Source: Onchocerca volvulus
Taxonomy: Eukaryota > Nematoda > Chromadorea > Rhabditida > Onchocercidae
NCBI GenBank assembly: GCA_000499405.2
Contig: HG738137.1
Coordinates: 14,749,661 to 14,813,660, forward strand
Reading direction: 5' to 3'
Length of the DNA stretch: 64,000 bases
Below, piece after piece: positions 50,601 through 59,650 of the stretch. Each line of letters opens with the position of its first letter. Position 1 is the first letter of the stretch. Both the position numbers and the translations under genes were made by a program. The notes below the pieces were generated by a model. The model saw only the letters and a program-made list of their open reading frames with translations. It ran no database searches and had not been told where the DNA came from.

Positions 50601-53600
50601 GGTTTAAAAACGTACACCAAGATATTATTAATTAGAAGAATTTCGCATGAAAAGAGCAAAAAATGGAAAGAGAAGAGAAAGAATAAATAGATAATCAATA
50701 ATTGTTAATTAGATTTTAAAATGTTGCATTATTTGAGCAAAATCTTCGCTTTCCCCCCCCGCTCCCTCCCATTGTTTCTAACTGAATACGGTATACTTTG
50801 AATAGTTAGTTTGAAATTAAAATACAGTATAAAAATACAGTATCTTTTTAATAAGCATAAATTTCATACAATTTCTTCGATCAATTTAATTTTCCATTTT
50901 TAAAGAAATAGTGGAAAGATTTAATAGAAAAAATAATAGTAAATTGAGAAAATATCATCATACAAAGATTTATATATTGTAAAAATAGGCTAATTTCTTA
51001 TTCAATTACTAAAGAAAGCATTAAAAATAATGAAAAATTAAATACAAAACAAACTTTTAAAGATATTTCAATTGGAAATTTTCAATTTCTTCAATTTGTA
51101 AATTTTCAAGTAAATACCGAAAAGAATGATAAAATGATAAAATTTTTAGCATAAATTGATAAAGTAAAGTAATAAAGATGGCAAATAAGAGTAATGTTGA
51201 ATTTTTCATCCTTTTTTTTTTATTCTTTTTGAATGAATGTGTGTAAAAGTTTGAATGAAAATCCATTTTTATATATCGAATATGATTAATTAAAAAAAAA
51301 AAGGTGTGCAATGGCAAGACTAACATTGATGATGAATATACTTCGAAGTCTTTGCTCATTTTTCTCAATTTTTTCCTTTTTTTTTTTTTTTTTTTAGTTT
51401 AATTTTATTTCGCCAAGTATAAATGTTAGAAAGGGAGCATATTTTTATAAATTGAAATTCTCATTTAAAATTATAATTGCTCATGTAGTGATTAAAAGCA
51501 TATATCAAGCTTATAATTAAAAAATTAATAATAATAATATCTGGAAAAATCAATAATATCATACATCAAGAGAAATCAACAAGGATTGTGATAGAAGTTG
51601 ATATTATAGTCGAAAATATAAAACAAAATTATCATAAAAATCAATGATATGATAGGAAGAAATGAATAATATTGTTAATTTAAAAAAATCAATAATGCTA
51701 TGCAAGAAAAAATATTGTTGTCATTAGAAAAATCAATGATATTATTATGTGGGAGAAAAATCAATAAAAAAATCAATAATGTTATCAAAGACTATTGTAT
51801 CAGAAAAATCAATAATATTTCGAAATGCTATTGCAAAAAAGATTGAAAAAAATATGTTATCAGAATGAAATGTGAAATAATAATATTCTCTTCATTCTCT
51901 TTTTTTTTTTCCTTTTTCATCTAATTCTTTATTACTTCTTTAGTTATTTCCCGTCCTCTCATCTCTTTGCCTTAGATAAAATACTCGAAAAATAAATTGA
52001 AATAAATATAAGTGCAAATACTTATTTAAAGAAAAAAAGATAGATTCTTTTAATATTTGATAATTTCCTTAAAATTCCCAGTCTGAAATTCCTGAAAAGT
52101 TTCTTTGTTTTCATTTTTTTCTCATTTTTAATTTTAAATAATAAAAAAAAAAGTTTCAAATTATTTGCCAAAATTTTACATTCTTAATTTGGTAGTGATA
52201 AATAATATTCCAAGTATTTGTTAGTGATTGTGTCCTTTTTTTTTTTTTTTCTTTCATGGAATAATATCAAATTAATTAAAATAATCAAAATTTTCTAAAA
52301 ATTATAAAATAATTTGTTAATTAAATATAAAATTAGTTTGGAAGCGCAATTAAATTCAATTTTTAATAGTTTCTTGTTTTTTTTTTTGTTTTTTTTTTTT
52401 TGCAAATTTCTGAATTTCTTCCAAAATGAAACTACAAAGAATGAATTCAAAAACGACTTTATCAAAATTTATAAATAAAGTTTAGTTTAACAGATTCTTA
52501 AACAAAATGATATCATATTTTTTCATCTAGCAAGCAATAATAATTTCACAGCTTTAAAAATTAAGTTAGCGCTTATAAATTCATATTCCGAAGTACTGAA
52601 AATGACGTAAGGGATTGGAAATTAAATAATTAATGGAAATTCAATAGATATTGAAAAATTTCGGATTAACATTTGAAAATTAAAACAAATGATGAAATCA
52701 GAAAGAAGCACTAAAGATTAAGTAAAGAAAATTTAAGTAATTATTGAAAAGCAAATGACGTAAATTAATATTCGTCAAAAATCACGCAATCACTAATAAT
52801 TCCGGATTTAACAATGATAATGATAAGTTAACTGTTTGCGAAGAATGATATAAATCATTGAAATTTCGTGATAAAAAATATTTTAAATTTTAAAGAAAAG
52901 TGATGAAAAAAGAAAAAAAAATTCGAAAATATTTGTTTGGCGAATTATAAAATTAAAAAAAAAAAAAAAAAGAAATGAAATAAATAATTAGTATGTTAAA
53001 TATGAAATATACCCAATATCGACGAAAAAAAATTTATTTTTCAACCTGAAAAAATACAGACTTAAACATTTCTCCATAAAATACTTCATTTTTTTACCCT
53101 TTCTTTTTCTCTTCATCAAATTTGAAATGTGACTGTTGAATGAAAATATGTATGTAAAAAAACTATTTTTCAAATTTTATCATTAATCAATCATATCAAA
53201 TATAATTGAAGGGCATAATAGATTTATAGGAAATTTCAATTTTATCTAAATCGAATTTAATAAAAATTTAAAAGACAAAAAAGTTTATTAAAATGATATA
53301 AAGTTCTCGAATTAGTTTAGCTAATTCAAGATCAATCTTAAGTTTCTTTTTTTCGCCATCCACTTATTATTTGTTGATTTTTTGGTGAAATCAATTCGAT
53401 TGTTCGTTGAAATAACTTTAAAATGATCTATCATTTTTTATATTTTTATAATTTGTTTTTCAAATATTTTAATATTTAAAATTTTATGCAAAAAATTAGC
53501 AATTTAAAAATTTTGACTGAAAAATAGAAATTTCTAAGGTTTCGTTCATTTCAGATAAGTAAATTTTAATATTTCTTGAAATATTTTATGGATGAATTCA

Positions 53601-56394
53601 AAAAAAAAAAAAACATGATTGAGTAAATTAATTTATAAACTTAATTTGAAAAGAATTCTTCAATGAAGATATTTGTTTGTTTAACTATTAAAAATATATT
53701 AAATTATGTTGCAATTATAATTTTATATTTTTTATTTTGAATGAAACAAAAACAAACGAAAAAAACTGATATTGGCAGGCATAATTTCAATTTTTTCATA
53801 GATCAAAAATTAAAACGATGATTAAAAATTAATTTTCATTATATTCTTGCGAACCCAATTTTGTATGATTGTCACCGTTCTAAATATAATGCCATTGAAA
53901 CTTCAGTTTGTCGAAATTCTTTAAGAAATAAAAAAAAACAAAAAAAAAACTAAAAGCATTGCTATTTGATTACAGTTTTTCCAATACTTTTCTCAATATT
54001 TATTTTTCAACTATACTTTTGTGATGATGAATGAGATTAAAAAAAATTTGATAGCTATGAAAAAGTTTACTTAAACATTTTGAAGACTTGAAATTTTCGA
54101 AAAAAAAAAAAAAAACGTTTCCGATTTCAAATCATTGTTTGCTTAAATTTTTGCATTTTCAAATAATCCTGTTGATACAGTATTTATGAAACGGCTCAGA
54201 AAAAGACGAGAAATAATGACAAAATCAACTTGAGTTAAGCTTACTTTTTCTTCGCTTACTTTTAATCTAAAATAAAACGAAAGATCAAAGAATAAAGCTA
54301 TCCATATTTTCTAATCAGCTATCCATAATGATTAATAAGCTATTCATAATTCATTCAATCCTTCTATTAATTATTCAAATTCTATAATAAACACATTTCT
54401 ATATTAAAAAAATATGTATATATATATATACAAATGGGAAATTGAAATCTGTTTTGAATAAATAAAATGAAAACTTAAAAAAAAATTTTCTTTTCCTCAA
54501 AAATTGAAATATTTATTATAATACTTGGCTACTTTTTTTCTTTATTGAATAAGAAAAAAAAATAATTTGAAGATATAAGGTAAAAAAAAAACTTAAAAAT
54601 TTTTATTTGAAAACTTAATATTAAATAATGCATCAAATTTTAAATTGGCGCGAAAAAATTTCTCATGGCTAAAAAAAAAAAAATAAATGAGATCGATATA
54701 AGATGATAAATGATGTGACATTTTTGATTTGAAAATAACAAAATGTAATATATATATATATATATATTTTGATTCAATGTAAAATAAATAAATGATTATG
54801 GAACAAACAAATAATCATTTCGACGAATTTAATTACGATGCTTAGAAACGATGCTTAGTTACTATGAAAATTTTCTATCCATTAGATTAGAATCAATAAA
54901 TAATTGAATTTTAAGGTAAATGCATTGACTAACATTTATTAATATAATGTATGGAAATGAAATATTATTTTCTCGTACATTTTTAATTTCATCCTTATGT
55001 AAGTAATGAAATGAATCATACAAATATTTCATCGAAATTTTTAAGAAATTTAAAAAAAAAAATTTCTTTCAAAAAATTAAGAAATCCTTTTATTTTTATC
55101 ATAATATTAGAAATAAAATAATCATAAAGCTATCTTGTTTATATTTTTTATAATATTCGAAATCTGTCAATGAATGGATGATAAAATTTGTTTGATAATT
55201 AATATTTGTATTAAGCTTTGTCGAAATTACATTAATCATATCTTTATTTATATAAATAATTAATTCGTTATGTCATTTATCAGTATGTTTTATTTAATTT
55301 AACAAATTTTGTTGCTGAATAAGTAATAATAAGTTTCGCAAAATACATATTTAATTAAAAAAAAAAAAAAACTAACAAACATTAATTTGGGAAAATTACG
55401 CAGATCATAATTTCGTTTTTTTTCTTCCAATTAATTGATTATTATGACAAATTTCGCTAATGAAATAATAATAACTTCAATGCATCATCATTATCATTTG
55501 TTTGTCATTTTTTACATTCATTCTTTCAAGATTGAAAAACAGCCGTGAAAATATTATTTCTATATTATTTTGATCCAGCATATTTTATCGTAATTGGTTT
55601 TGTGAAAAAAAAAAATTTAGTTTCGATTTATTTTTCGCAACGATAAAGGATTTCGCAATGATAAAGGATAATTTTCAAAAATTTTATTAAAATACAAATT
55701 GCAGAAATAGAACAGCAATTTAGAAAGCAAATTTCTTGTTCTTTTTTGCTTTATTTATCTTCAATGAATAGCAAAATGAATGCTTATTAAAAAAAAAAAA
55801 AAAAAAAAAAATGATGAAAATAAACAAATCAATAAAAAAAAAATTTGCCTTAAAATGAATATTTTATTATGGTATAAATATAAGATAAAATTTATATCGT
55901 ATTTGAAAATTATTTTTTTGATATTTATGTTAGTTCAATTATTTTATTTTTTCCCTAAATTATTCAAAAATTGTGAAATTTTCAGCTAATGATAAATTAC
56001 TGTTGACAATAATATTATCTATCAAAAATCGTTCATATATCAGATTTAAAATTTTCAAATAAATCAGTTTGTCGTTTTCTTATAATTAATAACAAAGAGT
56101 ACGATATTAAAATTACACTGATAATAATAATGCCAAAGAATACGATGAAATCAATTTTTCCATTTGTTTACGGTAGTTGTTGCAGTAGTATCGATTTTTT
56201 CTAACATATAATTTTTATCACTGGAAACTCCAATTATATCACAATTGCTTAGGCGTAATTTTTACATAAGATGGAAGTATTTATGTTATATTTGCTTGAA
56301 ACGAGTATTTGGCATATTCTCAACATCAATTATGAACAAAAGCGATTTGAGCAAAACAAATGAATTACGAATATCGCTACGAATAACTTCATGA

Positions 56395-56455
<61 letters not shown>

Positions 56456-59400
56456 TAATATGCTAATAATTGTCAACTAATGGTAATAAAAATTACAAAA
56501 AAAACAAAAAAAAAAAACATTCCAATTGACAGAATATCAAATTCAGTTTCGCAAATTTAACAAATTTTCTGAAATTTTTTTTTTCCAAATCAATCTAAAA
56601 GAATTTTCTTGTTTAATTTGAAAAATTTAAAACGACGAAAAATTAATTATCAATTCTAAGCAAACTGAATAAGTTGTTGTATAATAAAAAAAAATTGAGA
56701 ATTTAGTGTAACAGGCAAAATAATCGTTAAAATTTGAAGCAAAATTTTAGCCATAATCATAGAATGTGTCAAAACGAAGAAAATAAATTTTGAAAATTTG
56801 TCTTTCGTTCAAATTTTAGTTTCTTTCGAACATATTCAGCCAAAAAATGTTTAAAAGTATAAATCATAGCTCTTTTCTTTTTTTTTTCTTTTTTTTCAAA
56901 ACTTATAAGGAGAACTATTAGAAGAGGATATTTTGAACCGATAAGTGATAAGCAAATAATTGATAGTTCACATGATAAAGATTTATAATAGCAAATATGA
57001 GGCAGGCAAAATGAACCATTAAAATTTAAACAAAATTTCAGCATATGGCGGCAGATAAAAAAGATTTGAAAAAGAGTTAAATTGGAGTAAAATTGAACTG
57101 AAAGTTAGATAGAATTTGATTATACTGATCTGCTAGGTATTTTATGTTTCCAATCATTTCAAAACATTTCATTTAAAATCAATCAAAATGTATGTAAACA
57201 AGTATTTTATTTCAATCATAACAAGTATTTAAAATAAATTCTTCTTTTTTTTTCTTTAAAAATTGTTCTAAATATTTGGGGGTAAAAAAAAAAAAATTAT
57301 GAATTTTTTTATTGTTTGGATTATATTCAATTTATGTTCTCCTATATTTGTCCTAATAGTTCATAATCATTGAATATACATAAAAACTAAAAATTTTAAG
57401 AATTTATATTTGAAAAAAAATTGCCAACAAGAAGAAATAAAGAAAGAAAAGTTGCTATTGTTATAGTTTCGTTTAAATGATTGGAATAGAATTTTTAGAA
57501 AAGAATAGACTTTTTTTCCTTTTTTTTTTTAAAGTTCCTTTTTTCTTTCTTCATACTATATTCAATTTTTCATTTTCCTCTATTCTTTCGATCTTTTTTT
57601 TTTTTTTTTTCATCTAAGTAATATATGTAAAAATTTTAAAAAATTAAAATATTTCAAAATTAATTTAACTAATGATTAATAAACGGATAAATTTCGGAAT
57701 GCATGCATAAAAAAAAAAAAAAGATCGAAAACTTTGTAATTTTTTAAAAGTTTCGATGAATAATAGTATCATTTAATTTGCCATTATATCGGTAAAACGA
57801 ATAGGATATAGTATAAATAAAATGATAACATTAAGAATGCCCGATAAATGAACCATAAAAATTCGTAGCAAAGTGATTAGTTCGGGTACTTAAAGGTAGA
57901 AATGCGCCAATTTCATCGTTGAGTATAAACAATCAGTTAGAAATGCATAAAACTGATGTCAATAAATTTTTGCGACTTATTTTCGTCGTAACAAAATACG
58001 GGGAAATATAGAAATGCGAATAAAATGAAAAAAAATGAAAAATAATTAAAAATTGCAGGAAAATAAAAAAAAGAAATCGAATGTAAAAAATAAATAAATA
58101 AAGATATTATTTCATTGTGAATATGAAGGTTTTTTTTTTATCTTTTTCATTCCATTCATCCCGTTTCTTTCTTATTTTTCTCCAATTTTTAATTTTTTCT
58201 TTTCTTCATTCTGCAATTTCAATTAAAAAGGAAAAAAGAAAAGTGAAGAAAATTTTACTTTTTCATATCAAAAAACTAAAAAAAATAAAATTAACCAAAC
58301 AGAGAGAAAAACAAAAATAAACAATCCATCTAAAACGAATGAATAAAAACTTTTTTGGAAAGAAAAAAAAAAAGAAAAAACAAGAAAAATTCATTTCTTC
58401 GCGGTAAATAGCTAAAAAAGGTTGAAAATATCAAAAATTTTAAAACGAAAAAATTTTGTTGAAATAAAAAATAAAGCAATCATTCATCGAAAAATTATTA
58501 TGAGAAGAGAAATTTCTCACGCATTAACTAAAAACGATATTTTCAATTCAAATCGGAAGATATGAAAAATGAAAAAGAAAATCAATAAATCACTCAGATC
58601 GTCCAAAACTTGTGATGACAAAATTTAACTTTAAAATTCAATAATATCATTTTTAAAATTAATTTTTTTATTGAAAATTTTTTGATATTTCTGTATCTAG
58701 TTTACTGTTTAGACTATTAATTAATTTGATAATTATGAGGACTTACTTTTCTAAGATGTCTTTTATCTTTTTTCTTTTTTGCGATCAATTTAAATTTAAT
58801 GGATTATTTAAATTATTTTAAAACTATGAAATGAAAAATTTGAAAAATATTCGAAGAAGATAATTTCGTAGCTTCATATGTTTCAACGAAAAGAGCTAAT
58901 CGGACATTGATAATACAAATGAAGGTTTTTAGAAATGATATTAATCAAATATCATGAATTATTTTATCATAAATCAATAAAATTTGATCGTCATAAGGAA
59001 AAAAATTAAATTAAAAGATTTTGGAGAAAAATACAGAAAAGAATATTCTATTACTCGAAATAATAACAACATATAACTGTGCAAAAATAAGCATTTTATT
59101 GATTATAGCTTGAATTTTTTAAAGCATTTCATTTATTTTATTAATTTTTAAAGTAAGCATTAAGAAATTTGGAAGATTTGTTAAATTATTTTTTCTTTTA
59201 CAAATGTAAAGAATAAATATTTTTATCTTGAAAGAAAAAATAATAATAATAATTTGAATCATGAAAAAAAAATAGAACAAAAAACATACAGCTTTAGTTT
59301 TAATTTTTTGACGTATTCCTTCATCGATAACACGTGAAATACTACGTGCCGGAATTTTTGCAGCAAATTGTTTTTTATCAGAATTGATCGAATCAGAATT

Positions 59401-59610
59401 TGATAATACTGAAGTTGTCGCATCAATATGTGGATCATCATCGATTGTAATAATGTACATTTCATCGCAATTAAAATTTTCATCAAATGATGAAATGGAT
59501 GGACTGTAAGTTTCATCATCAAAATCTCCTTCAATTTTCGAATCCTTTTCCAATCGTATGATTTGCGATTTTGGACTCGAATTAATCGATTGTAGATTTT
59601 TTTCCGACAT
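21833..59610 (-). CDS. kqt: KCNQ/Kv7 (KQT) voltage-gated potassium channel alpha subunit
   Basis: Twenty exons (high to low): 59610-59290, 46847-46803, 41660-41340, 38930-38767, 37883-37793, 37393-37267, 37099-37044, 33506-33387, 33039-32914, 32683-32573, 31642-31461, 30232-30014, 28914-28687, 27775-27591, 24961-24683, 24190-23980, 23197-23119, 22866-22703, 22574-22438, 22020-21833. They total 3354 nt, and all phases agree (1117 residues). The product is a tetrameric plasma-membrane K+ channel opened by depolarisation. It has a voltage sensor S1-S4 (about 284-399), S5, pore with filter TVGYGD (462-467), S6 with the PAG hinge (493-495), a calmodulin-binding helix A with IQ-like IQCMWRHY (525-532), helix B ([16 protein letters not shown], from 881) and the assembly coil (about 930-972). 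Both the N-terminus (about 285 residues before S1) and the helix A-B linker (about 340) are long. S4 charges (R1, R2, Q3, R4, R5, R6) resemble KCNQ2-5, hence kqt-1-like rather than kqt-3-like, but I leave the paralogue open. Confidence 0.93.
22021..22437 (-). other. Last KCNQ intron
   Basis: A 417-bp intron between exons 19 and 20 with donor gtagtt and acceptor ACTTTAAG. It contains no further coding signal. Short ORFs here are AT-rich by-products. Confidence 0.6.
23546..23606. repeat. Short dispersed repeat shared with 46311-46369
   Basis: In KCNQ intron 16. CCTTTGTTCTCTCATCTCCTGATCCACC then AGTAAAGCTTATGTGCATTGT parallels CTCTTTGTTCTTCTCGTCTAATCATC then TACTAATGCTTATGTGCTTTGT near 46320-46367. 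The shared block is about 50 bp in the same orientation. Confidence 0.5.
25828..26250 (+). mobile_element. Diverged second copy of the LTR at 10314-10871
   Basis: Begins TGTCGTGAATTTAGTGATGAAAA, matching TGTCGCGAAAGTTGCGAAAA of the first copy. The blocks ATTCATCTCA...AACATTTTC, GTTATCTAA...CAATCAT(G/T)TAACATGT, ACATC(C/T)GT and TGTATTCTGT follow in the same order. The 3' end is eroded, so its limit is approximate. Confidence 0.5.
26400..26910 (+). mobile_element. Decayed mariner-like transposase relic
   Basis: Fragments in shifting + frames follow the order of a Tc1/mariner transposase. First comes a helix-turn-helix-like [19 protein letters not shown] (about 26531-26590). Then LILFHDN (about 26697-26720) matches the HDN of the second catalytic Asp motif. 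Then LDRLDYEIL...[19 protein letters not shown] (about 26750-26860) aligns with the LxYEVLPHPPYSPDLSPTDYHFF region, where the catalytic block is destroyed. Several stops and frameshifts are present and it is not functional. Terminal repeats were not found. Confidence 0.45.
27776..28686. other. KCNQ intron 13, carrying the SL1-headed insertion
   Basis: A 911-bp intron. About 424 bp of it (28192-28615) is the GC-richer SL1-headed segment described separately. A T run (28119-28135) lies just before it. Confidence 0.6.
28192..28615 (+). mobile_element. SL1-headed, A-tailed sequence: probable retrocopy of a trans-spliced mRNA
   Basis: 28192-28213 is identical to the 22-nt nematode SL1 leader (starts GGTTTAATTACCC, ends GTTTGAG). 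It is followed by a CA-rich, leader-like stretch, a coding-like ORF without ATG (28306-28581, stop TGA, 91 codons; [38 protein letters not shown]) and 19 A (28597-28615). The whole unit is markedly less AT-rich than the surrounding intron and lies opposite to the host gene. This is the structure expected if an SL1-spliced, polyadenylated transcript was reverse-transcribed and inserted. The ORF could come from a retroelement gag or a host gene; I cannot name it. No target duplication or AATAAA is obvious, and A runs are common here, so the tail alone proves little. Confidence 0.6.
28915..30013. other. KCNQ intron 12, AT-rich
   Basis: About 1.1 kb with A/T runs (28981-28995, 29979-30005). I see nothing in it beyond homopolymers. 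Confidence 0.5.
30233..31460. other. KCNQ intron 11, AT-rich
   Basis: About 1.2 kb with no recognisable element. The + ORF at 30939-31190 is Lys-rich and runs through homopolymers. Confidence 0.5.
31461..33039 (-). CDS. kqt: KCNQ exons 9-11: S5, pore, S6 and helix A
   Basis: Exon 9 (42 codons) gives S5 and the pore-turret, [20 protein letters not shown] then [20 protein letters not shown]. Exon 10 (37 codons) gives the pore helix end, filter and S6, [18 protein letters not shown] ... GISFFALPA. Exon 11 starts at the invariant [13 protein letters not shown] and continues to the IQ-like helix A. The filter has Val before GYGD where most family members have Ile. The position of the S5 tryptophan that binds retigabine in KCNQ2-5 is Leu421. 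Confidence 0.95.
31631..31985 (-). repeat. Tandem duplication (about 180 bp) copying an exon start and its splice acceptor
   Basis: Copy A is about 31631-31800 and copy B about 31810-31985, in direct orientation. Both begin ACCCAAGATACCCT(G/A)GAAAA, continue through CTATCGATAATTG and a TTTG/TTG-rich stretch, and end GAATGATACATAAAAGTTGT. On the minus strand this duplicates the acceptor and first bases of KCNQ exon 11. Copy B offers TTTCTAG|GGTATCTTGGGTAG, copy A the real TTCCAG|GGTATCTTGGGTAG. The TTTG run is expanded in copy B. Confidence 0.85.
33040..33386. other. KCNQ intron 8
   Basis: A 347-bp AT-rich intron between exons 8 and 9. No further feature seen. Confidence 0.6.
33387..38930 (-). 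CDS. kqt: KCNQ exons 4-8: pre-S1 and voltage sensor S1-S4
   Basis: Exon 4 contains the family pre-S1 motif ([20 protein letters not shown]). Exon 5 encodes S1. Exon 6 encodes S2 with E315 and E325 and the basic loop [16 protein letters not shown]. Exon 7 encodes S3 ([19 protein letters not shown]). Exon 8 encodes S4 ([20 protein letters not shown]) and the S4-S5 linker ([15 protein letters not shown]). The residue seven after E315, where KCNQ channels have the charge-transfer Phe, is Leu322 with Trp321 beside it. Phases are 2, 0, 1, 0 and 0 in order. Confidence 0.93.
33507..37043. other. KCNQ intron 7, AT-rich with one hairpin
   Basis: A 3.5-kb intron. No exon-like segment was found. It contains the hairpin at 36709-36754 inside a less AT-rich patch (about 36600-36910), and a 41-base A run (36986-37026) immediately before exon 7. 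Confidence 0.5.
36709..36754. repeat. Perfect 19-bp inverted repeat, 8-nt loop
   Basis: GCCTTACCAAATATAACAG (36709-36727), loop TAATGAAG, then its exact reverse complement (36736-36754). Nineteen perfect pairs with six or seven GC pairs are unexpected by chance in this sequence. It sits in a GC-richer patch within KCNQ intron 7. It could be a small-RNA hairpin precursor, although it is short for a pre-miRNA, a cruciform, or the tip of a small transposon. Confidence 0.8.
37884..38766. other. KCNQ intron 4, AT-rich
   Basis: About 0.9 kb. It holds a local pair of related segments (about 38490-38530 and 38590-38640, both with TTTAAATATTTAA...AAGTGTCAAAATTATTT). Nothing else seen. Confidence 0.5.
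38931..41339. other. KCNQ intron 3, AT-rich with one hairpin
   Basis: A 2.4-kb intron with many T and A runs. The hairpin at 39340-39402 is the only structured element noticed. Confidence 0.5.
39340..39402. repeat. 18-bp inverted repeat with GC-rich loop
   Basis: CATTGATAAAAAAAAAGA (39340-39357) pairs perfectly with TCTTTTTTTTTATCAATG (39385-39402). The 27-nt loop carries GCCCGAGGGGAGCCC followed by 12 A. Such a GC block is unlike anything nearby. It is in KCNQ intron 3. Confidence 0.75.
41340..59610 (-). CDS. kqt: KCNQ exons 1-3: long cytoplasmic N-terminus
   Basis: Exon 1 (59610-59290, 107 codons) starts at the ATG downstream of a TTTCAG acceptor. It is acidic and Ser/Asp-rich, with [20 protein letters not shown] near its end. 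Exon 2 is a 45-nt microexon ([15 protein letters not shown]) bounded by TCTTCAG and gtaaga. Exon 3 (107 codons) is Ser/Thr/Gln-rich ([12 protein letters not shown]) and ends [12 protein letters not shown]. All three are phase 0 at both ends, so exons 2 and 3 could be skipped without a frame change. No fold is recognised. The gene link rests on strand, splice signals and phase. Confidence 0.75.
41661..46802. other. KCNQ intron 2, AT-rich with complex repeat block
   Basis: A 5.1-kb intron. The first 3.6 kb is plain AT-rich sequence. From 45258 it holds the microsatellite/duplication block described separately. Confidence 0.5.
45258..46375. repeat. AAT microsatellites with GC-richer duplicated insertion and an N
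   Basis: AAT arrays (45258-45540, 46017-46215) flank a non-AAT block. CCTCAACTAG starts at 45561, 45705 and 46231. The first two head a diverged direct duplication of about 144 bp (shared CTCAACTAGGTTCAATGT and CACGCGCTAACAA). 45851-45943 is a tandem array of a 39-40-bp unit (CTCCTTTTTTATTTTATAG + TTTTCTCTCTTAGTCG), about 2.4 copies. 46320-46367 matches 23550-23604. Base 46368 is N, the only ambiguous base noticed. Its origin is probably a decayed mobile element. Confidence 0.65.
47306..47342. repeat. 16-bp inverted repeat, 5-nt loop
   Basis: AATAATTTTACTCATT (47306-47321) and AATGAGTAAAATTATT (47327-47342) are exact reverse complements around ATTTT. AT-rich, so less surprising than the other hairpins. 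Confidence 0.7.
47546..47617. repeat. AAT trinucleotide microsatellite
   Basis: Near-uninterrupted (AAT)n of about 70 bases in KCNQ intron 1. It creates an artefactual poly-Leu reading frame on the minus strand. Confidence 0.9.
56396..56452. repeat. 57-base poly(A) run
   Basis: The longest homopolymer in the window, within KCNQ intron 1. It could be the tail of an old retroinsertion, slippage or an assembly effect. No coding-like sequence precedes it. Confidence 0.9.
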
Positions 59611-59650
59611 ATTTTTTTACACTATTCATCAATAGTACATAATCCTGAAA
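59611..59650 (-). promoter_or_regulatory. KCNQ leader with TTTCAG acceptor, candidate trans-splice site
   Basis: On the minus strand GTTTTGTTTCAG ends at 59645, and the next 34 bases lead to the ATG at 59610. This could be an SL1 trans-splice acceptor or a cis acceptor from an upstream non-coding exon. The 34-base leader contains two upstream ATGs, one in a three-codon ORF (ATG TAC TAT TGA), which might lower translation. Confidence 0.45.

Larger units (their letters stand above)
46848..59289. other. KCNQ intron 1 (12.4 kb), mostly plain AT-rich DNA
   Basis: The largest intron of the gene. It contains an AAT array (47546-47617), a 16-bp inverted repeat (47306-47342), a 57-base A run (56396-56452) and (TA)n tracts near 54415 and 54751. 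No further exon with convincing signals was found, but short alternative first exons could be missed. ORFs such as 50053-50244 (+) and 50268-50537 (+) lack support. Confidence 0.5.
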
